Below are positions 7,399-16,595 of a DNA stretch of 64,000 nucleotides, piece after piece (position 1 is the stretch's first letter; every line of letters begins with the position of its first letter). Where the stretch lies: positions 4,215,501 through 4,279,500 of the forward strand of contig NZ_CP116936.1 in the NCBI RefSeq assembly GCF_028475105.1, written 5' to 3'. This DNA comes from Micromonospora sp. LH3U1. Lineage in GTDB: Bacteria > Actinomycetota > Actinomycetes > Mycobacteriales > Micromonosporaceae. The position numbers were made by a program, and so were the translations under genes. The notes beneath the pieces are model-generated. The model was not told the origin of the DNA and did not search any database. It was given only the letters and a program-made list of their open reading frames with translations.

Positions 7399-9117
7399 TT
7401 ATGGCCCGAAGGCGGTCAGGAACCGGTCCCGGAAGGTGTCCATCCGGAAGACCGGGGCCTGGGGGCCGGGCTTGAGCCCGTCCTGCCAGCCCCACCCGGA
7501 GATGCGGTCCAGTACCGCCCGGTCCCGGGTGATGATCGTGATCGGGACGTCGTGACTGGCGTTCTCGCCGGTGACGACCGCCGCGGGCTGGTGATCTCCG
7601 AGCACGATGAGCACGAGATCGTCGTCGCCGTAGGTTTCCACGTAGGAGATGAGCGTGCTCAGCGTGTACTGGATGGACTGTCGGTAGTCGGCCCGAATCT
7701 GGGCGGTGGTGCGCCGTCGCTCATCCTCCTCGCCGGCGGTGCCACGGAAGATCGCCCCGTCGCCGATGGTGGTCCAGTCGATCAGCCGTGGAACGGGCGT
7801 CCAGGGCGCATGGCTGGACACCAACGCGAGTTCCGTCATCACGGGCTTGCCGTCGCGCTTCGCCTGCTCCAGGCGCTGCCAACTGGCCAGGGTGTACTGG
7901 TCGGGCATGGTGCCGAAGCTGAACTTGGGGCCCCGGTAGGCGAGCGTCCTGGCGTCGTAGAACCGGTCGTAGCCAAAGAAGGAACCCTCCGGCCAGGCCC
8001 TGGTGACGGCGGGCATCACACCCACGGTCTCCCAGTTCGCCCGCCGGAAGGCACCGTTGAGGGTCATCCGGTCGCTCGCCAGCAGGGTGCGGTGACGCTG
8101 GTCGTTGTCGATCCAGAGACCCGAGAGCAGCGTGGCGTGGGCGAGCCAACTGCCGCCGCCGAACGTCGGCGAGGTGAGGAAGCCGCTCTGCGCGGCGAAG
8201 CCCGCCGCGTTCAGCCGGCTGGTGCCGCCGTCGAGGACCGCACCGACCTGGGGGGCGAACTCCGGGTCCTCGACGGCGTCCCGGCCGTAGCTCTCCACGA
8301 ACGAGATGACGACGTTCTTGCCCCGCAACGCGGTCAGTAGTTGGTCGTCGGGAACGTCGCGGAACCTGTCGGCCCCGACCAGGGTCGAGAACGTCTTGCG
8401 GTCGTTGAGACGCAGGCGCACCTGGAATCCGTGACCGTTCACCAGGGTCGTCGCGGACGTGTCGGCAACCGGCACACCCGGGCTCACCCGCACGTTGAAC
8501 GCGGCGCACACCACCCAGAGGACCACCAGCGCCGCCACGATCCGGGTGGTGCCGGTGCGGTGCCGGATCACCAACCGCCTCGATCGCCGCACCGACAGCG
8601 TGACCAGGACGGGCAGGCCGACAGCCACCACCGCCAGGACGATTGCGGTGCCGATAGCGCCGGGCCGGCCGTACGACTCGCTGAGGAAGGCGAACGCGTC
8701 GTCGAGCAACGCCCAGTCGAGCACCGGGTCGAACGCCCGGCTGAGCGACGCGGAGAACCCCAGATCGAGCAGCTTCAGCAGGCCGAGCAGGCCGAGGGCC
8801 ACGCCGACGAGCGTCGCGACCAGCCGGCTCCCGCGCGACGGCAGAGCCACCAGCAGTGCGACGACCAGCAGTGCCTCCAGGGGGATCCGCACGAACGCCC
8901 CCGGGGTGAGGCGGCCGAAGTCGTACGGCGCGGTGAGCACGAGCAGCGCGAACACGACGGCCAGGACGGTCGTCAGCCGGGCCCCGATGGAGGGCTTCGG
9001 CCGACCCTCGGCGTCGGTGCCGTCGTCGGCGGTAACGCCGGGGAGTTCGCCCCTCATCGCCTTCCGTCCCTGGCTCGGCAGCTGACGTACTCGTGTCCAG
9101 AGCGACAACCCGGGCAT
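7399..9117 (-). CDS. Membrane sulfatase/LTA-synthase-like phosphotransferase
   Basis: This protein of up to 572 residues has ~4-5 N-terminal membrane helices (within residues 45-215) and an extracytoplasmic alkaline-phosphatase-superfamily domain. Metal-site motifs are VVISFVESYGRDAV (~residue 270), a Thr-rich nucleophile region (FLTSPTFGGGSWLAHATLLSG, two flanking stretches) and LVLIVLGDHQPAAVV (~505). This architecture matches LTA synthase/phosphoglycerol transferase-like enzymes rather than secreted sulfatases. Start is uncertain: ATG 9117 has GGAAGG directly adjacent, while ATG 9057 has GGAAGG two nt upstream. It sits between a CDP-alcohol phosphatidyltransferase and an FkbM methyltransferase, which suggests envelope polymer or lipid headgroup modification. 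Confidence 0.82.
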   Translation of the reverse strand: MPGLSLWTRVRQLPSQGRKAMRGELPGVTADDGTDAEGRPKPSIGARLTTVLAVVFALLVLTAPYDFGRLTPGAFVRIPLEALLVVALLVALPSRGSRLVATLVGVALGLLGLLKLLDLGFSASLSRAFDPVLDWALLDDAFAFLSESYGRPGAIGTAIVLAVVAVGLPVLVTLSVRRSRRLVIRHRTGTTRIVAALVVLWVVCAAFNVRVSPGVPVADTSATTLVNGHGFQVRLRLNDRKTFSTLVGADRFRDVPDDQLLTALRGKNVVISFVESYGRDAVEDPEFAPQVGAVLDGGTSRLNAAGFAAQSGFLTSPTFGGGSWLAHATLLSGLWIDNDQRHRTLLASDRMTLNGAFRRANWETVGVMPAVTRAWPEGSFFGYDRFYDARTLAYRGPKFSFGTMPDQYTLASWQRLEQAKRDGKPVMTELALVSSHAPWTPVPRLIDWTTIGDGAIFRGTAGEEDERRRTTAQIRADYRQSIQYTLSTLISYVETYGDDDLVLIVLGDHQPAAVVTGENASHDVPITIITRDRAVLDRISGWGWQDGLKPGPQAPVFRMDTFRDRFLTAFGP

Positions 9118-9156
9118 CCTTCCATGATCGCTGACGGGTGCGGAATGCGGGCCGGC

Positions 9157-9987
9157 TCAGACTCGGGCGCTCCCGCTCCGGGCCGCGGCGACCTTCGGGC
9201 GTGGCTGCCAGGGCAGCACATCCGTCTTCCCTGCGCTCAGCCCGCCCAGCGGGGAGCCGGCGCTGTGGCTCGCCTGACCGCTCGGGTAGACGAAACGGAG
9301 GTGCCGGGTCGTCCACAGCCAGGTGACGTCGCGCCCGAACGACTCGATGAGCAGCGCCAGTGACACCACCAGCATGGCGGTCGTCAGCGGCCCGGGCAGC
9401 GCGTCACCCATCGCCACCGTCAGCACCACGCCCTGGATCGCCGCGACGACCTTGCGCCAGTAGCGCGGCGGCAGCGACCCGCGCATCCATCCCAGCACCC
9501 AGCTCGCGGCGACGAAGACGTACCGCATTGCGCCGATCGCGAGCACCCAGCCGCCCACCGAGGGGGCCACATGGAGGCACAGCACCAGCACCAGGAACGA
9601 GTCGATCTCCATGTCGAAGCGCGCGCCGAGCTCGCTGGTCGTCCCGGTGCGTCGGGCCGTGTAGCCGTCCACCGCGTCGAGGACCAGCGCCACGGTGGTG
9701 AGGGTGACCATCAACGCAACCGGCGCCGGCCGGGTGAACGAATCCGCTGCCAGGGCCGTCACGCCGCCGACGAGGATCGCCCGGCTCAGGGTCACCCGGT
9801 CGGCCGGGCTCAGACCAGGTGCGGCCGACCGGGATAACCCCCGGCTGAGCAGGACGCACAGGCCCGCTCCGTAGGCCAGCCCCGCCAACCATCCCGCCGC
9901 GCCCAGACCGACTGTCTCCGCGAGCACCGCCAGCACGACGATCTGCACGATCAGTCCGACGAGTGGACCAGTTCGAACCGTTGACAT
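9157..9987 (-). CDS. CDP-alcohol phosphatidyltransferase family membrane enzyme
   Basis: The complete CDP-OH-P motif is present: D104-AV-D107-G-YT-A111-R112, then G121-ARF-D125-MEI-D129. These enzymes transfer a phosphoalcohol from a CDP-linked donor (CDP-diacylglycerol or CDP-alcohol) to an acceptor. Several hydrophobic helices surround the motif, as in the family. ATG 9987 was chosen because GGAGG lies 6 nt upstream; the longer reading frame to 10080 has no SD. The C-terminal ~45 residues are polar and Pro/Lys-rich. First gene of the envelope cluster running to 6559; the exact lipid is not deducible. Confidence 0.85.
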   Translation of the reverse strand: MSTVRTGPLVGLIVQIVVLAVLAETVGLGAAGWLAGLAYGAGLCVLLSRGLSRSAAPGLSPADRVTLSRAILVGGVTALAADSFTRPAPVALMVTLTTVALVLDAVDGYTARRTGTTSELGARFDMEIDSFLVLVLCLHVAPSVGGWVLAIGAMRYVFVAASWVLGWMRGSLPPRYWRKVVAAIQGVVLTVAMGDALPGPLTTAMLVVSLALLIESFGRDVTWLWTTRHLRFVYPSGQASHSAGSPLGGLSAGKTDVLPWQPRPKVAAARSGSARV

Positions 9988-10167
9988 CGTGCCTCCGTGA
10001 CTCTGGTGTGTGACCCTGACCGTCATCACGGAAAACATGACCGATCGGTTCATTCTGAACGCCACCCAGCAGGGTGTCACGGAGGGAGGTGCCCCTTCGG
10101 TGGTCGGTTAATCGTCCACCGTGAACGCAGCTCGTCGCAGTTGACCGGCACCACGGACGCGACGGGG

Positions 10168-10980
10168 TCAGCCGGCCGCGGGCGCGCCGAGGGCGTGGAG
10201 CGCGGCGGCGGTCACCGGGTCGGCCGGAAAGAATGCCTCGACGGCCAGCCCGGAGACGGTGACGTCCAGCGGGGTGCCGAAGAGGGTGGTCGTGCTGATG
10301 AAGGTCAGCTCCCGGTCGCCGTGGCGGTAGCGCAGTGGGATGACGACACGCGACAGGTCGTCGCTGGTCGGCGCCACGACGTCGTCGCCACTGGGATAGC
10401 CGCGAAGCTCGTCGAGCAGGTCGGACAGGACCGGGTCGTTGGTCGTCGCGGCCTGCTGGCGCAATCGAGCGAGCAGGTGGGTCCGCCACTCGGGGAGGTT
10501 GAGAATTCGCGGGGCCATGCCGTCGGGGTGAAGGCTGAGCCGCAGCACGTTGACCGGTGGGGTGAGCAGGTGAGGTTTCGCGTCGGCGGTGAACAGGGCG
10601 ACTGCGGGGTTGCCCTCGACGAGCTGCCAGTGCTGGTCGACGAGCACTGCGGGGTACGGGCTGTGCCCGTCGATAATCTGCCGTACGGCGGTCCGGAACG
10701 GGGCGAGTTCCGGGTCGGTCAGCTCGTGGCGGGGGTAGGCGGGGGCGTAACCGCCGGCGAGCAGCATCGTGTTGCGCTCGGCCAGGGGCAGGTCGAGCCG
10801 CTCCGCCAGCCGCAGGATCAGGTCCGGGCTCGGCCGGGATCGCCCGGTCTCCACGAAACTCAGGTGCCGGGCCGACACGCCCGCCTCGATCGAAAGGTCG
10901 AGCTGGCTCATCCCGCGAGTTCGACGCCAGTCGCGCAGCAGTTCCCCCACCGGTCGGCCCGGCCTGGTCCTGGTCGTCAC
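10168..10980 (-). CDS. XRE-family regulator with MmyB-like ligand-binding domain
   Basis: This 270-residue protein has an N-terminal helix-turn-helix (VGELLRDWRRTRGMSQLDLS, then AGVSARHLSFVETGRSRPS) and a PAS-like MmyB domain from ~residue 100 (PYPAVLVDQHWQLVEGNPA, then NVLRLSLHPDGMAPRILN). In this family the second domain has been found to bind small molecules or fatty acids. GTG 10980 is the likely start, preceded by a G-rich stretch. The divergent DUF1330 gene begins 114 nt away and may be a target. Confidence 0.88.
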   Translation of the reverse strand: MTTRTRPGRPVGELLRDWRRTRGMSQLDLSIEAGVSARHLSFVETGRSRPSPDLILRLAERLDLPLAERNTMLLAGGYAPAYPRHELTDPELAPFRTAVRQIIDGHSPYPAVLVDQHWQLVEGNPAVALFTADAKPHLLTPPVNVLRLSLHPDGMAPRILNLPEWRTHLLARLRQQAATTNDPVLSDLLDELRGYPSGDDVVAPTSDDLSRVVIPLRYRHGDRELTFISTTTLFGTPLDVTVSGLAVEAFFPADPVTAAALHALGAPAAG

Positions 10981-11094
10981 CCCCCGACCCTAGCGACCGC
11001 ACCGGGGTACGCCCCATTACCTGCGACGTAATCGACAACGCGCACCGGCGCTCGCGATCATCTTTACGGAGGCATCCACAACGATCGGAGAATC

Positions 11095-11439
11095 ATGACC
11101 GCGTACGGGCTCGCTCATCTGCGTAGGGCACCTGTCCATGCCGAGGTGCTCGAATATCTGGAGCGCATCGATGCCACCCTGGCGCCCTTCGAAGGTCGGT
11201 TCATCGTCCACGGTGGGCCCGTCGAGGTGCTGGAAGGCAGTTGGCCGGGCGATCTGGTCGTCATCGAGTTTCCCGACTCGACCAGGGCCCGCTCCTGGTA
11301 CCAGTCAGCTGCGTACCAGGAGATCAAGCCGTTGCGGACGAGGCACCTGGCCGGCGACGTGATCCTCGTCGAGGGGGTCGACGCCAACCACAGCTCGGCG
11401 GAGATGGCTGCCGCGATCCGCCGGGCCGACGGTTCCTGA
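11095..11439 (+). CDS. DUF1330 domain protein
   Basis: This 114-residue protein matches the small dimeric alpha/beta-barrel DUF1330 family (EYLERIDATLAPFEGRFIVH, GDLVVIEFPDSTRARSWYQS, YQEIKPLRTRHLAGDVILVE). Family members are stand-alone cytosolic proteins with no settled reaction. An SD-like GGAGAATC precedes ATG 11095. It is transcribed divergently from the MmyB-type regulator. Confidence 0.85.
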   Translation: MTAYGLAHLRRAPVHAEVLEYLERIDATLAPFEGRFIVHGGPVEVLEGSWPGDLVVIEFPDSTRARSWYQSAAYQEIKPLRTRHLAGDVILVEGVDANHSSAEMAAAIRRADGS

Positions 11440-11454
11440 CGTCGGGATCGGGGC

Positions 11455-11565
11455 TTCGGCAGGGTGAGCACGTCGGCTCCGTCGTTGGTGATGGCGATCG
11501 TGTGCTCGCTGTGCGCCGTCCGGCAGCCGGTCACGCTGCGCAGCGTCCAGCCATCGGCGTCACGC
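11455..11565 (-). pseudogene. Remnant of the C-terminal end of a type I methionine aminopeptidase
   Basis: In the minus frame the translation reads DADGWTLRSVTGCRTAHSEH followed by TIAITNDGADVLTLP. This closely follows the C terminus of type I methionine aminopeptidases (DGWTV..DG..AA..EHT..VTEDG..VLT), including the metal-ligand Glu of the EHT motif. The upstream catalytic part (His/Asp ligands) is not found in any frame next to it and there is no start. I read it as a ~37-codon gene fossil left between the DUF1330 and VOC genes. Confidence 0.6.
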
Positions 11566-11695
11566 AGCCCGGCGACGGGAGTGGATACCCCCCGAGCGTG
11601 CGTCGAATGTTCCCGGAGCGGTTGGCAGAAGCTGTCCTCGACGATGACGGCAGTCTGCGCCCTTGAGCGATGCGGTCGCAGGGTCCGTCGGATGA

Positions 11696-12445
11696 TCAGC
11701 TCCGTGCGGGCAGCCACGGTTCGAGTACGGCCGGGTCGGCGACGTACTGCTCCACCTGCGTACGCTCCGGCTCGGTCAGGGACAGCGCCTGGAGACGGGC
11801 GCCCCACTCGGGCACACGCTCCGCCTTCTCCAGCGCGACCGACAGCTCGATCAGCCCGGCGAGCGCCATCGCCTGTTCGACCGTCGGCGCGTCGTCGGCG
11901 CGGCGGCGCATCCCCGAGTCGAGAGCCCGGTAGGCCGCCCGGTCGTCGGACTTGAACTCACGCAGGATGCGCGCGTTGTCGAGCACCCGCGCCAGGCCCT
12001 GCAACTCCGCCGACCCGCCGTACTCCAGGTCCTCCGGCTCGTCGCGCTGGATGAAGGTGATGGTGTTGCCCGACGGGTCGACGATGCTGAACCGCGACGC
12101 CCCGGCACGGTAGCGGGTCATCCGGGGCAGACCCTTGACCAGCACCTTGCCGTAAGCGCGGCGCATCGCCTCGGTGAACGTCGCGTGGTACGGCGCGACC
12201 GCGTCCACCATCACCAGGCAGCCACCGGACGCTTCCTTCGCGGGGTCCAGGTCTTTCGGCGCGGGGCCGTAGTGCAGTTGGAACCCGCTCCACTGGAAGG
12301 CCAGGTACACGTACGGCTTGTGCTGCTCGTAGGTCACCTCGAACCCGAGCGCCCGCCAGAACGCCAGGGTCTCCGCCGGTGCGGGGCAGGGCAACAGCGG
12401 CACGGTGGTCTCGTTCGGCTGGACACGGTCCTCATTGGTCGTCAT
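11696..12445 (-). CDS. VOC/glyoxalase-family protein
   Basis: This 249-residue protein has an N-terminal vicinal-oxygen-chelate domain (PLLPCPAPAETLAFWRALGF, FQWSGFQLHYGP, then ASRFSIVDPSGNTITFIQRD) of the type seen in bleomycin-resistance and glyoxalase-like proteins. The C-terminal ~100 residues are helical and Ala/Leu-rich with no recognised domain. ATG 12445 was chosen because GGGAGTGACC precedes it; longer starts lack an SD. No substrate can be assigned. Confidence 0.78.
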   Translation of the reverse strand: MTTNEDRVQPNETTVPLLPCPAPAETLAFWRALGFEVTYEQHKPYVYLAFQWSGFQLHYGPAPKDLDPAKEASGGCLVMVDAVAPYHATFTEAMRRAYGKVLVKGLPRMTRYRAGASRFSIVDPSGNTITFIQRDEPEDLEYGGSAELQGLARVLDNARILREFKSDDRAAYRALDSGMRRRADDAPTVEQAMALAGLIELSVALEKAERVPEWGARLQALSLTEPERTQVEQYVADPAVLEPWLPARS

Positions 12446-12611
12446 GGTCACTCCCGGTCCCGTCGGCAGGTCGGCCATTGTGCCAGCACCGGCGACGCCT
12501 TCTGCGGCATTTCGCCTCCTACCCAGGGAGGAGGCCCGCTCCGACCGCCGGCCGTAACCGGGGCTCGCGGTCGGACGCGAGAGGCGGGTACGAGCACCAA
12601 CATCTACAGAC

Positions 12612-13541
12612 ATGACTACCGTTCTGCGCCGGGCGGCTCACTGGCACCGCCCACTGATCGTTCTCGTGCTCGCGATGGCGGCGCTCGCCGTCGTCGCCCT
12701 GGTCGGCATTGTCGTCGACTCGCGCGTCCTCACCGGATCGCCGATCTGGCTCAAGCCGTTCAAGTTCGCGGTGTCCTTCGTGCTGTACGGCACCACTCTT
12801 GCCTGGATGCTCTCCCTGCTGCCACGCCGGGCCCGGGTCGCGGAGTGGGCGGCCACGGTCATCGTCGCGATGGCGGCGATCGAGATGGTGTGGATCGTCG
12901 GGCAGGTCATCCGCGGTACGACCAGCCACTTCAACGACACCACGCCGTTCAATGCCGTCCTGTTCTCGATGATGGGTGCGGCGATCATGGTGCTGTTCGC
13001 CGCGCACTTCGTCGTCGGGATCGTGGTGCTGATCCGGCGGATCCCGGACAAGGTCGCCGCGTACGCCGTCGGGTGGGGCCTCGGTCTGTCGTTGCTGGGC
13101 ATGCTCGTGGCGGTGCCTATGGTGCTACCCATGCAGGAGCCGGGGATCGAGGGGATCAGCGGGGCGCACAGTGTCGGCGTCCTCGACGGCGGGGACGGGC
13201 TGCCGCTGGTCGGCTGGAGCACCACCGGTGGGGACCTCCGGATCGGGCACTTCGTGGGGCTGCACGCCCTGCAGGCGCTGCCGATCCTGGCGATCCTGCT
13301 GACCCGGTTCCTCGGCACCCGACTGGACGAGCACACCCGCGCCCGGCTGCTGGTCGTCGCGGGTGGCGCGTACGGCGTACTCACGCTGTTGTTGACCTGG
13401 CAGGCCCTGCGCGGGCAGCCGCTGCTGCGCCCGGACGCCCTCACGCTGGCCGCCGTCGCGGCCCTGGTGGTCGCGACCACGACCGCCACCGCGACGGTGC
13501 TGGCTCGCCGGACCCGGCCGGAACTGGCACTGGCCGCATGA
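12612..13541 (+). CDS. Putative multi-pass membrane protein
   Basis: This 309-residue protein has about seven hydrophobic helices, including LIVLVLAMAALAVVALVGIV and VLFSMMGAAIMVLFAAHFVV, linked by short polar loops. I do not recognise a catalytic motif. It overlaps the ABA4-like gene by 4 nt, so the two are probably co-translated. There is no clear SD before ATG 12612; the transcript may be leaderless. Confidence 0.75.
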   Translation: MTTVLRRAAHWHRPLIVLVLAMAALAVVALVGIVVDSRVLTGSPIWLKPFKFAVSFVLYGTTLAWMLSLLPRRARVAEWAATVIVAMAAIEMVWIVGQVIRGTTSHFNDTTPFNAVLFSMMGAAIMVLFAAHFVVGIVVLIRRIPDKVAAYAVGWGLGLSLLGMLVAVPMVLPMQEPGIEGISGAHSVGVLDGGDGLPLVGWSTTGGDLRIGHFVGLHALQALPILAILLTRFLGTRLDEHTRARLLVVAGGAYGVLTLLLTWQALRGQPLLRPDALTLAAVAALVVATTTATATVLARRTRPELALAA

Positions 13542-13984
13542 CCGCGACGCTGTTCACCCTGACGTTCGCGGTGGCCGCGCCGTTCTGGGCGCTGATGATC
13601 CTGCTGCCGCGCTGGTCGTGGACCGCCCGGATCATCTCCTCGCCGCTGATCGTGCTGCCGGTCGTCGCGATCTACGGCCTGCTGGTGGTCCCGGCGTTCG
13701 GCGAGGTGCTGCCGACCGTGACGTCGCCGACCCTGGACGGGGTGCGCGACCTGCTCGGTACCTCCGACGGCGCGGCGGCCGGTTGGGCGCACATGATCGC
13801 GTTCGATCTGTTCGTCGGTCGCTGGGCGTGGCTGGACAGCCGTGAACGGGGGGTGCCGGCGCTGGTCATGGCTCCGGTGCTGGTGCTGACCATCCTGCTC
13901 GGACCGCTCGGCCTGGCGGCCTACCTGGCCGTGCGACCCCGGTGGCGCGGCGCTCGTGCCGTCGAGCCGCAGCACCTAGGCTGA
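13538..13984 (+). CDS. ABA4-like (DUF4281) membrane protein
   Basis: This 148-residue, four-helix membrane protein has the DUF4281 pattern: PFWALMILLPRWSWTARIIS near the N terminus, AAGWAHMIAFDLFVGRWAWL in the middle and LGPLGLAAYLAVR near the end. Plant ABA4 acts in neoxanthin formation, but bacterial members have no proven role. It overlaps the preceding membrane protein by 4 nt and is followed 4 nt later by a sensor kinase gene. Confidence 0.78.
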   Translation: MTATLFTLTFAVAAPFWALMILLPRWSWTARIISSPLIVLPVVAIYGLLVVPAFGEVLPTVTSPTLDGVRDLLGTSDGAAAGWAHMIAFDLFVGRWAWLDSRERGVPALVMAPVLVLTILLGPLGLAAYLAVRPRWRGARAVEPQHLG

Positions 13985-13988
13985 CCCG

Positions 13989-15230
13989 ATGGGGTGGGCA
14001 GGGCGACTGTTCGACACGCGGGACACGCTCGTGCGGACGTTGCTGCTCGACCTCAGCGGGGTGGGCTACCTGCTCTTCGGCACCCAGGCCGGCCGCGAGC
14101 CGACGGTGACACAGTGGATCCTCGCGGTGGCCGCGTTCGCGGTCGCCCTGGTGTTGCACCGCCGGCCGGTGGTCAACCTGGTGGCGCAGGCGGCACTGCT
14201 GGCGGTCGCGATCTGCCTGATCGACGACATCATGATCAACCAGGTGGGCGCGAGTTGGGCTCTGCTCGAGGTCACCATGCGGGCACGTCCCGGACCCACC
14301 ATCTGGCTGTCCGCCGCGCTGCTGGCCATGGTCGACCTGACCGACTCGATCGGCGACCCACCTGGCAGGATCGCCTCCGGCGTCGTCGGGTTGGCCCTGG
14401 AGGTTGGCGTTCCCGTGCTGCTCGGGCTGGTCATCCGCACCAACCGGGCGCTCAGTCTGCAGGCCGTGGAGCGGGCGGTGGCCGAGCAGCGCCGGCGCGA
14501 GTCGGAGAGCCGCGCGACGCGCGCCGACGAACGCAGCGCCATCGCCCGCGAGCTGCACGACGTCGTCGCGCATCACGTGGCGTCGATGGTGTTGCGGGTC
14601 GGCGTGGCCCGGCACGTGCTCACCGACCTGGACCCCCGGGTGGGTGAGGTGTTCGACGACGTGCACGGCACGGGCACCGCGGCCCTGGCGGAGCTGCGCC
14701 AGCTGGTCGCGGTGCTGCGAAACCCCAATGGGGTACGCGGTGACGCGGCGCTGACCGCGATCGAGCCCTCGGCGCTGCCGGCGGCGATCGGCGCGGCGAT
14801 CGACCGGGCCCGTCAGGCCGGCGTCACCGTGGAGGCCGACCTCGACCCGGCGATCGGTTCGCTCGACGCGGTGCGCGGCATGGCGGTGCTGCGGCTGACC
14901 CAGGAGGCGCTGACCAACGTGGCCAGACACGCGGGGACGTCGGCGCTCGCGCGCCTCGTGGTCGCCGTTCGCGACGGGGCCGTGCACTGGGAGGTCGCGG
15001 ACGACGGGCGCGGTGGGGTGCCGGCGGGCATGCCGGCCGGTGGCGGGCACGGCATCACCGGAATGCGCGAACGTGTCGAGGTGCTCGGCGGCCGGCTGGA
15101 GGCGGGCCCGACCGGCACCGGGTGGCGGGTACGTACCGTCCTCCCGGCCGTCGCCGTCGGGACGCCGGTCCTGTCGGTGCCCCGTGAGCGCGAGGCCCCG
15201 GCCGGGTCGCCCGCGCCGGAGCTGGCGTGA
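13989..15230 (+). CDS. NarL-type sensor histidine kinase
   Basis: This 413-residue kinase has an N-terminal membrane region (about five helices, residues 15-150), then a coiled segment and a HisKA_3 dimerisation motif AIARELHDVVAHHVASM with phospho-accepting H190. The ATPase part shows the N box (TQEALTNVARHAG) and a Gly-rich lid (GGGHGITGMRERV). The sensor is entirely membrane-embedded with no large extracellular domain, which suggests envelope or antibiotic stress sensing. The response regulator gene overlaps by 4 nt. Confidence 0.9.
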   Translation: MGWAGRLFDTRDTLVRTLLLDLSGVGYLLFGTQAGREPTVTQWILAVAAFAVALVLHRRPVVNLVAQAALLAVAICLIDDIMINQVGASWALLEVTMRARPGPTIWLSAALLAMVDLTDSIGDPPGRIASGVVGLALEVGVPVLLGLVIRTNRALSLQAVERAVAEQRRRESESRATRADERSAIARELHDVVAHHVASMVLRVGVARHVLTDLDPRVGEVFDDVHGTGTAALAELRQLVAVLRNPNGVRGDAALTAIEPSALPAAIGAAIDRARQAGVTVEADLDPAIGSLDAVRGMAVLRLTQEALTNVARHAGTSALARLVVAVRDGAVHWEVADDGRGGVPAGMPAGGGHGITGMRERVEVLGGRLEAGPTGTGWRVRTVLPAVAVGTPVLSVPREREAPAGSPAPELA

Positions 15231-15853
15231 TCCGGGTGCTGCTGGTCGACGACCAGCACCTCATCCGAGCCGGGCTGCGCATGCTCTGTGACGCCCAGCC
15301 CGACATCGAGGTCGTCGGGGAGGCCGACAACGGTCGCGAGGCGATCCCGCTCGCCGCGCGACTCCTCCCCGATGTCGTCGTCATGGACCTGCGCATGCCC
15401 GGTGTCGACGGGATCACCGCGACCAGCCGGATCCTCGCCGAACGCCCCGCCACCCGCATCCTGGTGCTGACCACGTTCGGCGACGACGACCACCTCTACC
15501 CGGCGCTGACGGCCGGCGCCTGCGGGTTCCTGCTCAAGGACGCGCCCCCGACCGAGCTGCTGGACGGCATCCGCCGGGCCGCCGTCGGTGACAGCCCGTT
15601 CAGCCCTGAGGTGCTGCGACGCCTCGTGCAGCGTGCGGTGCACGCCCGCTCCGAGACACCGCGACCGGTGCAGGGCCTGACCGCCCGAGAGCAGGACGTG
15701 CTGCACCTGGTCGCCGAGGGCCTGTCCAACACCGAGATCGCCGACCGGCTCCACATCGGGGTCACCACGGTCAAGACCCACATCACCAGCCTGATGACCA
15801 AGACCGACAGCCCCAACCGGGTACGCCTCGCCCTGTTCCAACGCGGCGGCTGA
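15227..15853 (+). CDS. NarL/LuxR-family response regulator
   Basis: This 208-residue protein has a receiver domain with acidic pair DD (residues 8-9), phospho-acceptor D54 in VVMDLRMPGVDG and conserved Lys in FLLKDAPP. A C-terminal LuxR helix-turn-helix follows (LTAREQDVLHLVAEGLSNTE, then IGVTTVKTHITSLMTK). GTG 15227 overlaps the kinase stop by 4 nt. The pair forms one two-component system; its targets are unknown. Confidence 0.92.
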   Translation: MIRVLLVDDQHLIRAGLRMLCDAQPDIEVVGEADNGREAIPLAARLLPDVVVMDLRMPGVDGITATSRILAERPATRILVLTTFGDDDHLYPALTAGACGFLLKDAPPTELLDGIRRAAVGDSPFSPEVLRRLVQRAVHARSETPRPVQGLTAREQDVLHLVAEGLSNTEIADRLHIGVTTVKTHITSLMTKTDSPNRVRLALFQRGG

Positions 15854-15856
15854 CGG

Positions 15857-16573
15857 TCAGGCCCTCATCCGCGCGGACACGGCGATGACGAGCACCAGAG
15901 GCACGATCAACAGCGCCGGGGCGACGACCGGCAGGTGCAGGGCGACCAGAGCGCCGACCGCGGCGCCGACCATGAGGCCCAGCAACACCTGAGCCTTGGG
16001 GCGCAGGTCGGCCCATGGGCTGCGCGCGGCGACGCCGGCGATCAGGCTCGTGAGCGTGCCGGTCAGGTACGTGGAGGACAGGCCGGGTACGCCGAACCGT
16101 TGAATCGCACTGCTCTGCACGCCCAGCGCAGCCGCGGACAGCATCAGCAGCGCGAGATGGACACGTGCGTCGGGGGCGCGAAACGTGACCTCCCAGACGA
16201 CGAGGAACACGACGAACACCAGCAGCTCCAGGACCAGCGCCCAGGTGACCCGCCGTGGCCAGACCGGATCGTCCGGCTGCGCCGAGCCGACGACGCGAGC
16301 GCCCGCGAGGACGCCGACGATGAAGCTGATGATGGCGCAGCCCGACGTCAGGGCCAGCTCGCCGTCACCTCTGCCCGCCGAGAGTCCGAGCAGGACCATG
16401 TTGCCGGTCATGACGCTGGCGAAGGCCCCGCCGAGGGAGAGGAACCCGATGGCGTCGGCACTCCCGGTCAGGAAGGTGAGTACGACGACGAGCGCGTGTC
16501 GTCGCCGCAGCAGGTGCTGGTCCTCCTGAGCTGCGACGTGGGGGTGGATGACGTGGGGCACTGTGCTCGACAC
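15857..16573 (-). CDS. DUF1275 (YoaK-like) membrane protein
   Basis: This 238-residue membrane protein has six helices and the DUF1275 signature LTFLTGSADAIGFLSLGGAF, ASVMTGNMVLLGLS, plus ALGVQSSAIQRFGVPGLSST and TYLTGTLTSL. No biochemical role is established for the family. It converges on the response regulator gene, ending 3 nt after its stop, and is divergent from the GntR regulator with a 70-nt intergenic region that holds the GTATAC palindrome. Confidence 0.85.
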   Translation of the reverse strand: MSSTVPHVIHPHVAAQEDQHLLRRRHALVVVLTFLTGSADAIGFLSLGGAFASVMTGNMVLLGLSAGRGDGELALTSGCAIISFIVGVLAGARVVGSAQPDDPVWPRRVTWALVLELLVFVVFLVVWEVTFRAPDARVHLALLMLSAAALGVQSSAIQRFGVPGLSSTYLTGTLTSLIAGVAARSPWADLRPKAQVLLGLMVGAAVGALVALHLPVVAPALLIVPLVLVIAVSARMRA

Positions 16574-16595
16574 TGTCGGCTACCCTCCAGGGATT

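Noticed and set aside
12446..12613. Longer N terminus of the VOC protein up to 12613
   Set aside because: Extension is Arg/Ser-rich and has no SD; the VOC domain begins after ATG 12445.
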